A stretch of DNA of 5,986 nucleotides from positions 1-5,986 of the forward strand of contig JAJKIL010000240.1 in the NCBI GenBank assembly GCA_021154515.1, given 5' to 3'. The first letter of the stretch is position 1. Each line of letters begins with the position of its first letter. The stretch is from Niastella sp. Its GTDB lineage: Bacteria; Bacteroidota; Bacteroidia; Chitinophagales; Chitinophagaceae. The position numbers and the translations under genes are program-made. The notes under the pieces are model-generated. The model had not been told where the DNA came from. It searched no databases and was given only the letters and a program-made list of their open reading frames with translations. This document shows positions 1 to 4,747 of this stretch, piece by piece.

Positions 1-1005
1 CAGACCGGCTTTGTCATTCTTAATGATCCTTATTGGTACATTCTCCAGCAAATGTTGCATACGGTCGCAGTCCATGAAATGTTCCATGAACTGTTTTTGC
101 AGCAACAGGGGCGCAATTTTCGGTGGTATACCGCCACCCAGGAACAAACCGCCGGTAGCTTTCATTTTCAACACCAGGTTCGATGATTCGCGTGCGAGAT
201 AGCGAACGAATAATTCCATCGTCTGCACACAGATCGCCGATCTTTGTTCTATCGCGGCTCCGCTTATGACGGCAGAATCAGGTGATTCTTTTGCCAGTTC
301 TTCTTTTAACCACTCAGGCTCTTCCATCTTTTTTACATCACGTAAAAAACGATAGATATCTACAATGGCCGGACCGGCCACTACTTTTTCCCAGCTTACA
401 ACGCCGTATTCTTTTTGCAGGTATTTTAGTAAAGCAATGTCATCATCGGTGCGCGGCGAAAAATCAGCATGCCCGCCTTCAGTAGGAAAGGGAAAATGAT
501 TTTTTCCGTTCCAGAACAAACCGGCCTGGCCCAATCCCGTTCCGGGTGCATTGATGGCCATATTACCGGTGCTGTTTTCATTGCCGGGGTGCAGGATAAT
601 GAAATCATCTTCCGTTAACCCTGCCAGTCCGTAGGCCATCGATTCCAGGTCGTTCAACAGGAATACCGCTTCCACGCCCATCGATTTTTTTACTTCCTGT
701 ATATCTATATCCCAGCTCAGGTTGGTCAGGTTTACTTTTCCATTCAGCACGGGACCGGCCACACCCAGGCAGATCCTGTCGGGCAACGGGCATTTCTTTT
801 CTGATAAGAACTGTTGCATAATGGCAACGCACGATGCATATTCTGCAGAAGGGTACCTGCCGGTTTCCACTATCTTCAACCCGGCATCGGTAACCTGGTA
901 AAATGCCAGGTTGGTTTTAGTTCCTCCGATATCGCCAGCCAATACGGTAACCCCTTTTTCGCCTAAGTCCGAACGCTTTGGAATATGCAAATTTTTTATT
1001 GTCAT
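1..1005 (-). CDS. glk: Glucokinase, Glk family (3' end outside window)
   Basis: Cytoplasmic enzyme that phosphorylates glucose to glucose-6-phosphate with ATP. Reading the minus strand from the ATG at 1003-1005 gives 335 codons without a stop to the window edge. Visible motifs: the phosphate-binding LAGDIGGTKTNLAFY at residues 22-36, GVAGPV at 81-86, LNDLESMAYGL at 117-127 with the catalytic-type Asp119, NAPGTGLGQAGLFW at 152-165, EGGHADFSPR at 176-185, and GGGIPPKI near 290-297. The EGGH motif and overall order match the Glk family (PF02685, as in E. coli Glk) rather than ROK kinases, whose Cys-rich zinc motif is absent. The last visible residues (IKNDKAGL) correspond to the family's near-terminal segment, so probably only about 10-20 residues are missing. 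No Shine-Dalgarno site precedes the ATG, as is common in Bacteroidota. It has no same-strand neighbour within about 980 bp upstream, so it is probably transcribed from its own promoter. Confidence 0.93.
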   Translation of the reverse strand, partial: MTIKNLHIPKRSDLGEKGVTVLAGDIGGTKTNLAFYQVTDAGLKIVETGRYPSAEYASCVAIMQQFLSEKKCPLPDRICLGVAGPVLNGKVNLTNLSWDIDIQEVKKSMGVEAVFLLNDLESMAYGLAGLTEDDFIILHPGNENSTGNMAINAPGTGLGQAGLFWNGKNHFPFPTEGGHADFSPRTDDDIALLKYLQKEYGVVSWEKVVAGPAIVDIYRFLRDVKKMEEPEWLKEELAKESPDSAVISGAAIEQRSAICVQTMELFVRYLARESSNLVLKMKATGGLFLGGGIPPKIAPLLLQKQFMEHFMDCDRMQHLLENVPIRIIKNDKAGL

Positions 1006-1017
1006 AGTACAGGTACT
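1006..1017. repeat. Small palindrome abutting the glucokinase start codon
   Basis: AGTAC and GTACT form perfect 5-bp arms with a 2-bp spacer, directly next to the start codon at 1003-1005. It could be an operator half-site pair or a small hairpin over the translation start. It is too short to call by sequence alone. No other full copy was seen in the window, although the 9-mer AGGTACTGT overlapping it recurs at 4278-4286. Confidence 0.35.
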
Positions 1018-1047
1018 GTTTTTAACGTGGTTAATTCCTTCCCTTTG

Positions 1048-1081
1048 CAATAATAGGCTGTAAAACTAATGAACTTACCAA
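1048..1081 (-). promoter_or_regulatory. Possible glucokinase promoter (weak)
   Basis: On the minus strand, TATTATTG (1048-1055) matches 7 of 8 positions of the Bacteroidota -7 element TAnnTTTG. A TTG lies 23 bp upstream (1079-1081), at the long end of the known 17-23 bp spacing. This would give a 5' leader of roughly 35-40 nt before the ATG at 1005. The match is imperfect and the sequence is AT-rich, so chance is a real alternative. Confidence 0.28.
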
Positions 1082-1128
1082 CTAAGTTAGAAGATAAACT
1101 CACATATAATCTGACCGTTGTCTGAACT

Positions 1129-1146
1129 GGGATTCATGGGATTCAT
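1129..1146 (+). repeat. 9-bp direct duplication GGGATTCAT
   Basis: GGGATTCAT occurs twice head to tail at 1129-1137 and 1138-1146, followed by further GGAT words at 1152, 1157 and 1163. It lies just left of the 11-bp array and seems to belong to the same repeat-rich tract. Confidence 0.7.
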
Positions 1147-1180
1147 CAGATGGATGGGATATGGATACTACCTATCGGAA

Positions 1181-1246
1181 GTGCCTTGGGATTGCCTTGG
1201 GATTGTAGGCGAGTTGTCTGGGAGTTGCCTAATAGTTGCCTTACGT
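1181..1246 (+). repeat. Six degenerate 11-bp units, left block
   Basis: Six consecutive 11-mers line up without indels: GTGCCTTGGGA, TTGCCTTGGGA, TTGTAGGCGAG, TTGTCTGGGAG, TTGCCTAATAG, TTGCCTTACGT. Five of the six begin TTG and four contain TGCCT at the same offset. The reverse complement of this core (AGGCAA) is the core of the block at 1257-1322, so the two blocks are in opposite orientation around a centre near 1250. Confidence 0.8.
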
Positions 1247-1282
1247 ACTAGGGGGTCCAGGCAATAACCAGGCAATTCCCAG
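1218..1282. repeat. Imperfect inverted repeat at the junction of the two 11-bp blocks
   Basis: The 23-bp arm at 1218-1240 pairs with the arm at 1260-1282 at 18 of 23 positions, with a 19-bp loop that contains the palindrome TACGTA (1242-1247). The pairing follows from the opposed orientation of the 11-bp units. A transcript through it could fold into a long imperfect stem, but no T-run follows, so it is not an intrinsic terminator. Confidence 0.65.
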
Positions 1283-1322
1283 GCAATACTTAGGCCATTA
1301 GACTACCATTACCCTGCCATTC
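1257..1322 (+). repeat. Six degenerate 11-bp units, right block (opposite orientation)
   Basis: Six consecutive 11-mers in strict register: CCAGGCAATAA, CCAGGCAATTC, CCAGGCAATAC, TTAGGCCATTA, GACTACCATTA, CCCTGCCATTC. The first three share CCAGGCAAT exactly. Later units keep only the AT at positions 8-9 and scattered matches, so similarity fades to the right. Two further 11-bp steps (to about 1344) keep traces of the pattern. Confidence 0.8.
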
Positions 1323-1389
1323 CAGGACTATAACGCTACGATCTTCGCCAGCAATTTCCATAACTCATTGATTCGTTCAACATCGGCAC

Positions 1390-1598
1390 ATCTACGGCTG
1401 TGGTACGGCTGTGGTACGGTTGATCCTGCCTGCATCTACGGCTGTGGTACGGCTGTGGTACGGCTGATCCTGCCTGTATCTACGGCTATGGTACGGCTGT
1501 GGTACGGCTGATCCTGCCTGTATCTACGGCTATGGTACAGTTGTGATACGGCTAATCCTGCCTGGATCTTAGGCCGTGGTATGGCTGATCTTACTTAT
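1390..1598 (+). repeat. 44-bp tandem repeat, four full copies plus a 33-bp partial, each built of 11-mers
   Basis: Full copies lie at 1390-1433, 1434-1477, 1478-1521 and 1522-1565. Each is ATC followed, in 11-bp steps, by TACGGCTGTGG twice, then TACGGCTGATC and CTGCCTGT. Copies 1 and 2 differ at 2 of 44 bases and copies 2 and 3 at 1. Copy 4 differs from copy 3 at five positions, mostly G to A or C to T changes. A fifth copy (1566-1598) is more diverged and lacks exactly one 11-bp sub-unit, which supports 11 bp as the underlying unit. Neither 11 nor 44 is a multiple of 3, so a repeated protein is not being maintained. There are no unique spacers, so it is not a CRISPR. Confidence 0.93.
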
Positions 1599-1770
1599 TG
1601 CTGTATCTGGGGCTTACTGTATATTATCAGCGCAATACTACCGCTCACAGCTCTACAGGTGTAATTGTTTGATGGATAATTAAATTAATAATCAAGTAAT
1701 TGTGATGATTTATTCCAATTAAACAAAAGGTTTGTTTCTTCGATCTTATCTCTTTTCTCAACCATGAAAG

Positions 1771-1795
1771 TAAAAAGGCTGGATTTCCCGGCCTT
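1771..1795 (-). terminator. Intrinsic terminator, probably for the SAM hydrolase transcript
   Basis: An 8-bp stem (1775-1782 with 1788-1795, one G-T pair) closes a 5-nt loop. On the minus strand the stem runs directly into a T tract (CCTTTTTAC). It lies about 190 bp beyond the stop of the minus-strand gene at 1984-2895, the only gene reading into it. On the plus strand the following T tract is weaker and no gene reads through. Confidence 0.6.
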
Positions 1796-1873
1796 GTGTT
1801 TTCATATTTGAGCAGACTTTCAATAGGTTGCCTTCACTTTAAATATCAATAAAGCTATTAAGTATTTGAAATT

Positions 1874-1896
1874 CAGTAAATAAATATTATTTACTG
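1874..1896. repeat. Perfect 10-bp inverted repeat, 3-bp spacer
   Basis: CAGTAAATAA and its exact complement TTATTTACTG flank ATA. In the minus-strand transcript it lies about 90 nt past the stop of the SAM hydrolase gene, so it may be a 3' UTR hairpin. The symmetry would also suit a dimeric regulator, but there is no nearby start for it to control. The arms are AT-rich, so the hairpin would be weak. Confidence 0.6.
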
Positions 1897-1983
1897 TGAT
1901 TGCTATCCCTCTAATATGAATTTTATTTTTCCTCTTTTTCTACTCGTCTGGTTATCCACTATTTAGGAGGAATTGTGTAAAAA

Positions 1984-2895
1984 TTAATTTGGTTTTTTCC
2001 TTCGGACTACAATATTCCACTCGGCTCCGCTGTTTATATGGAAAGAATCGGCCATGTTACCCATGTTTATGGCCAGCGAAAAGTTCATCAGGCTGTTCAG
2101 ATAAGCCAGCGTTTTGCCCTGCGGCACGTCTCCGAACGTGTTTACAAATTCAACATCCTCGTCAAAGACCAGGATGCCATTTCTATTGATATTTACCTCC
2201 ACTTTTTCTTTAGGTTCCACGTGTAACACTTTGAAAATCGAATCGTTAATATTAGTCCAGATGTTGCCATATTGAACATCAAGAATGGGTATGTTACCCA
2301 GTATTGAATCCCCCTGAACCACAGCTTTTTGGTAAGGAATGGTCACCACTGCAGGTGATAATTCCCGGCCTACCTGTTCAAAACTGATCACCCCGGCCGC
2401 CAACCTGGCCCCGGTGTACGCATATACGTCCCGGCCATGAAAAGTGTACGATGCCTGTGAGTTTTTCCTTCTATTTAATTCTTCGTTGATCTCGCGTATA
2501 GATTCAATTCCAAGTGATTGAGCTATTAATGTAAGGGTGCCATTATCGGGCGTTACGAAATAGTGCCCCGTTTTTGTTTTCAGTACCACCGATTTTCGGC
2601 TGGTGCCCACTCCCGGATCCACCACCGAAACAAAAACTGTCCCGGCCGGCCAGAAAGGCGCGGTTTGCTGCAACCGGTAAGCGCCTTCCCAAATATTGTA
2701 AGCCGGGATCTCATGGGTCAGGTCGTACAGTTTCAGATCCGGGTCAACGCCCGTGGCTACGCCCTTCATGGCGCTCACGGCTCCATCCTTTAATCCAAAA
2801 TCAGTTTGAAATACAACAATGCCGCCGCTTTTTTTGGGAGTGCAGGCGGTTCCTATACAAATTATAAGCGCGATAAATAGCTGGGTCTTTTTCAT
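1984..2895 (-). CDS. SAM hydrolase (SAM hydroxide adenosyltransferase / DUF62 family), predicted lipoprotein
   Basis: The family (PF01887) splits S-adenosylmethionine with water into adenosine and methionine. The 303-residue product carries TDFG at 31-34, MKG at 43-45, VDPGVGTSR at 92-100, PDNGTLT at 116-122, TFHGRD at 151-156, YGN at 209-211 and NTFGDV at 252-257. Asp93, Arg100 and His153 fit the Asp-Arg-His set known from the archaeal enzymes, with the same D-to-R spacing of 7. The fluorinase-specific insertion is not evident, so hydrolase is the better call than halogenase. Residues 1-18 (two Lys, a hydrophobic run, then GTAC) look like a lipoprotein signal with Cys18 as lipidation site. 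The next residues TPKKSGG have no acidic surface-export signal, so periplasmic anchoring is likelier than cell-surface display. Most family members I know are cytoplasmic, so the export signal is odd. The gene diverges from its right neighbour by 16 bp. Confidence 0.9.
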   Translation of the reverse strand: MKKTQLFIALIICIGTACTPKKSGGIVVFQTDFGLKDGAVSAMKGVATGVDPDLKLYDLTHEIPAYNIWEGAYRLQQTAPFWPAGTVFVSVVDPGVGTSRKSVVLKTKTGHYFVTPDNGTLTLIAQSLGIESIREINEELNRRKNSQASYTFHGRDVYAYTGARLAAGVISFEQVGRELSPAVVTIPYQKAVVQGDSILGNIPILDVQYGNIWTNINDSIFKVLHVEPKEKVEVNINRNGILVFDEDVEFVNTFGDVPQGKTLAYLNSLMNFSLAINMGNMADSFHINSGAEWNIVVRRKKPN

Positions 2896-2911
2896 TTGAT
2901 AATTTTAAAAA

Positions 2912-3442
2912 ATGGCTATTTTTCAAATTTATATGGATTTATTAAAAACAATAGAAAAGGAGCATTCCAAAACGCAATGTGAGAAAATAGTAAAATATGT
3001 GGGGGGCGATAAAGACCGGTTTGCGGAGCTGATGCAATTGTTTTTAAAAGGTGAGTACCGGGTAACGCAACGGGCCGCCTGGCCCCTGAGCATTTGTGTG
3101 GAGCACCACCCGGAACTGATAGCGCCCTGGTTTAAACAGATCCTGCCCCTGTTGAAAAAGCCGGGTGTGCATATTGCCGTGGTCAGAAACGTGGTACGGC
3201 TGCTTCAATATGTAAGTATTCCCAAAAGCTTTCACGGACAGGTAATGAACGATTGTTTCGAATTTATTGCCGATAACAATACCGCCCCGGCCATCAAAGC
3301 ATTCTCGCTGGCCATTCTGGAGAACCTGTCGGCTCATTACCCTGATATTAAACCTGAGCTAAAACTAATCATTGAAGAACGCTGGCCGTATGAAACGGCG
3401 GCTTTTCACTCAAGAGCGAAGAAGATCCTAAAGAAGTTGTAG
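2912..3442 (+). CDS. Small HEAT/ARM-like helical protein of unknown function
   Basis: The 176-residue product (169 if started at the second Met, codon 2933-2935) is strongly helical, without a signal peptide or membrane segment, so it is probably cytoplasmic. It reads as pairs of amphipathic helices: residues 22-46, YRVTQRAAWPLSICVEHHPELI at 49-70, a helix at 71-83, then HIAVVRNVVRLLQYV at 87-101, VMNDCFEFIAD at 111-121, APAIKAFSLAILENLSAHYP at 125-144 and a basic C-terminal helix ending KKILKKL. This layout is typical of HEAT/ARM repeat scaffolds, which bind proteins or nucleic acids. From memory, close relatives in Bacteroidota are sometimes labelled adenylosuccinate lyase; none of that enzyme's motifs are present and the protein is far too short. 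I prefer the start at 2933 (MDLLKTIEKEH), because the divergent promoter occupies 2924-2931 and residues 1-7 look unlike the rest. No function is assigned. Confidence 0.8.
   Translation: MAIFQIYMDLLKTIEKEHSKTQCEKIVKYVGGDKDRFAELMQLFLKGEYRVTQRAAWPLSICVEHHPELIAPWFKQILPLLKKPGVHIAVVRNVVRLLQYVSIPKSFHGQVMNDCFEFIADNNTAPAIKAFSLAILENLSAHYPDIKPELKLIIEERWPYETAAFHSRAKKILKKL
2924..2951 (-). promoter_or_regulatory. Bacteroidota-type promoter for the SAM hydrolase gene
   Basis: On the minus strand TAAATTTG (2924-2931) is an exact match to the -7 consensus TAnnTTTG. TTG at 2949-2951 lies 17 bp upstream, within the known 17-23 bp range. Transcription would start about 20 nt before the ATG at 2895. The promoter sits inside the first codons of the divergent gene if that gene starts at 2912, which favours the later start at 2933 for it. 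Confidence 0.55.
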
Positions 3443-3502
3443 GTTCAATGTTTTCAGGCCTCCCCGCTCTCCTGGAATGCTGAATTCTATACCTTTTTTT
3501 TC

Positions 3503-3534
3503 CTGGTCAACTGGTTAACTGGTCAACTGATCAA
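3503..3534 (+). repeat. 8-bp tandem repeat, four copies, in a convergent gap
   Basis: CTGGTCAA, CTGGTTAA, CTGGTCAA and CTGATCAA lie head to tail, with one substitution each in copies 2 and 4. An 8-nt T run (3494-3501) comes just before. The repeat sits between the 3' ends of the HEAT-like gene (stop at 3442) and the DUF2071 gene (stop at 3549), so both transcripts would end in or run through it. It has no strong self-complementary stem. Confidence 0.8.
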
Positions 3535-3548
3535 CCTGTCTCTGCCTT

Positions 3549-4265
3549 TCAAACCACCCGCTTACTATACACATTAATCTCCGACCCTTCGGCCAGGAAA
3601 ACAGAAACCGGTGCCTGGTCTTTCAGCACCGAAAACGAAGGCCCATACAGGTTGCCAAAATCGCAATTAATGGAGTAGTCATGAACGGGAAAAACATTCC
3701 AGCTGGGATGAGATACCTGGTATTCGCCGGTGAGGTGTTGGTTCATCCTGGAGTAGCCCCAGAAATGTTCGGTAATAAATTCTTCCTCACTGCCAGCCTG
3801 CAGGGGAAATTTTGTCAACCCGGTTTTTACTTCAATGCCGTTCCAGCGGTTATTGAATTTCCAGTGGTAGCCCACATGCTGTTCGTTGTCGGCCATATGC
3901 ACAAAATGCTTCATGGGCAGTGTAATATAGCGCTCTTTAAACAGCGAATTGGCAATAAAGGTAATGGCCCGTTTGGGAACGATCTCTTTTATAAACACCA
4001 CGCCGCGTTTGTATTGGTCATTTTCTTTGTAGCGAACATAAAAACGCAGGTTCACTTCGGGAAAGCTGGTATGAAAGGGTATGCTGATGCGCAGTACCCG
4101 GGTATCATGAAAAAGAAATCCAACCAGGCTTACATAGGTGCAGTCATTAAAAGTGTCCAGACTGGTTTTGGCAGGTAAGAATGGTTGCAGCATGCCGGGA
4201 TCAACCACATAATTGGCCATAATAAGCCGAAGCCATTGCGCACTGAGGAACTTTCTTTGTTTCAT
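3549..4265 (-). CDS. DUF2071 (YqjF-like) family protein
   Basis: The 238-residue product matches the DUF2071 pattern (PF09844) along its length: an N-terminal LSAQWLRLIMANYVVDP at 7-23, LPAKTSLDTFN at 30-40, YVSLVGFLF at 44-52, IPFHTSFPEVNLRFYVR at 62-78, RGVVFIKEIVPKRAI at 87-101, EEFITEHFWGYSR at 161-173 and SVFLAEGSEI at 221-230. The family is predicted beta-rich, related to the acetoacetate decarboxylase-like fold, and has no proven reaction that I know of. There is no signal peptide or membrane segment, so it is probably cytoplasmic. Its start lies 28 bp after the stop of the same-strand VOC gene, so the two are probably one transcript. The length suits a full member of the family. The family call is firm; the function is unknown. 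Confidence 0.88.
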   Translation of the reverse strand: MKQRKFLSAQWLRLIMANYVVDPGMLQPFLPAKTSLDTFNDCTYVSLVGFLFHDTRVLRISIPFHTSFPEVNLRFYVRYKENDQYKRGVVFIKEIVPKRAITFIANSLFKERYITLPMKHFVHMADNEQHVGYHWKFNNRWNGIEVKTGLTKFPLQAGSEEEFITEHFWGYSRMNQHLTGEYQVSHPSWNVFPVHDYSINCDFGNLYGPSFSVLKDQAPVSVFLAEGSEINVYSKRVV

Positions 4266-4293
4266 AGTAGTGCGTAAAGGTACTGTATATTGA

Positions 4294-4671
4294 CTACTTC
4301 GGATTTTGATACAGACCGATCACATTTCCGGCGGGGTCGCTAAAACGGGCGGTTATCTCAGGCGCATCTTCGCCAACCGGTTGTACAATAGTGCCGCCAT
4401 TAGTAATCACTTTGGCTATTGTTTCTTCAATATCGTCTACCATAACATACACCAGCAAACCGGGAGTGGTAGTCGGCGTGCGGCCTTTTACCCAGGCGCC
4501 GCTCACTTCACCTACCCCATCATCAAACGCAGTGGCGCCATCGCCGCGTTTGCGAATCTTCCAGCCAAATACTGCTTTGTAAAAATCAGCAGAACGTTCT
4601 ATGTCCTCAGCAGCCATTTCAATATAGCAGATCTTTCCATTTCCATAAGTGGGTTGTTTGTCCATCGTCAT
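4294..4671 (-). CDS. VOC-family (glyoxalase/bleomycin-resistance fold) protein
   Basis: The 125-residue product is one VOC unit made of two beta-alpha-beta-beta-beta modules. Module 1 runs from ICYIEMAAEDIERSADFYKAVFGWKI (14-39) through FDDGVGEVSGAW to about 60. Module 2 runs from LLVYVMVDDIEETIAKVITNGG (72-93) to the closing strand FSDPAGNVIGLYQ (110-122). The family covers lyases, dioxygenases, isomerases and antibiotic-binding proteins. The first-strand Glu18 could be a metal ligand, but the usual ligand Glu of the last strand (as in N-x-IEL) is replaced by Gly119, so the metal site looks incomplete and a binding role is possible. The start could be Met1 (4671) or Met3 (4665); neither has a clear ribosome site. 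It is probably the first gene of an operon with the DUF2071 gene and diverges from the esterase gene across 76 bp. Confidence 0.88.
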   Translation of the reverse strand: MTMDKQPTYGNGKICYIEMAAEDIERSADFYKAVFGWKIRKRGDGATAFDDGVGEVSGAWVKGRTPTTTPGLLVYVMVDDIEETIAKVITNGGTIVQPVGEDAPEITARFSDPAGNVIGLYQNPK

Positions 4672-4747
4672 AGTTAAATGGTTTTATCCGTGTGTTATTT
4701 TACTGTAATTTACCCAATAAATTGCGGATACGCTTAAAGTCTGTTAT

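Larger units (their letters stand above)
1006..1983. other. 978-bp intergenic region with repeat array
   Basis: No credible gene is visible on either strand: frames are broken by stops, and nothing resembles a known protein. From left to right it holds the glucokinase upstream region (1006-1120), a GGATT-containing stretch with a 9-bp duplication (1129-1146), two opposed blocks of 11-bp units (1181-1246 and 1257-1322), a decaying continuation (about 1323-1388), a 44-bp tandem repeat (1390-1598), and an AT-rich right part (1640-1983). The right part has a terminator-like hairpin at 1771-1795 and a perfect inverted repeat at 1874-1896. The repeat part is clearly richer in G+C than the right part, which suggests a different origin. 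It is unusually long next to the other gaps here (16-106 bp). Confidence 0.85.

Noticed and set aside
605..832. 75-codon open frame on the minus strand
   Set aside because: It is an alternative frame inside the glucokinase gene, which is well supported by motifs.
1..1005. ROK-family glucokinase
   Set aside because: Lacks the ROK Cys-rich zinc motif and instead shows the EGGH and NDLES motifs of the Glk family.
1390..1598. CRISPR-like array
   Set aside because: Copies are contiguous with no unique spacers, and the unit itself breaks into 11-mers. No cas gene is nearby.
1764..1811. 15-codon ATG frame overlapping the hairpin
   Set aside because: Too short, with no promoter or ribosome site, and it overlaps the terminator stem. 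No leader-peptide features.
1965..1989. AGGAGG followed by a TTG-started frame on the plus strand (1989-2189)
   Set aside because: The spacing is 18 bp, too long for a ribosome site. The frame runs antisense into the SAM hydrolase gene, and other genes here do not use Shine-Dalgarno sites.
1984..2895. SAM-dependent fluorinase or chlorinase
   Set aside because: The general family motifs are shared, but the Asp-Arg-His set of the hydrolases is intact and no fluorinase-type loop insertion is visible.
3191..3202. GTGGTACGGCTG inside the HEAT-like gene, identical to the 44-bp repeat core
   Set aside because: Encodes VVRL in a conserved-looking helix in frame. A 12-bp single match without periodicity is best read as coincidence.
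3450..3501. Intrinsic terminator before the T8 run
   Set aside because: The only stems before the T run are about 4-5 bp and weak (GGAAT with ATTCT), so I do not call it.
3681..4178. 165-codon open frame on the plus strand
   Set aside because: It lies antisense inside the DUF2071 gene, whose minus-strand protein has clear family motifs. The plus-strand product resembles nothing known.
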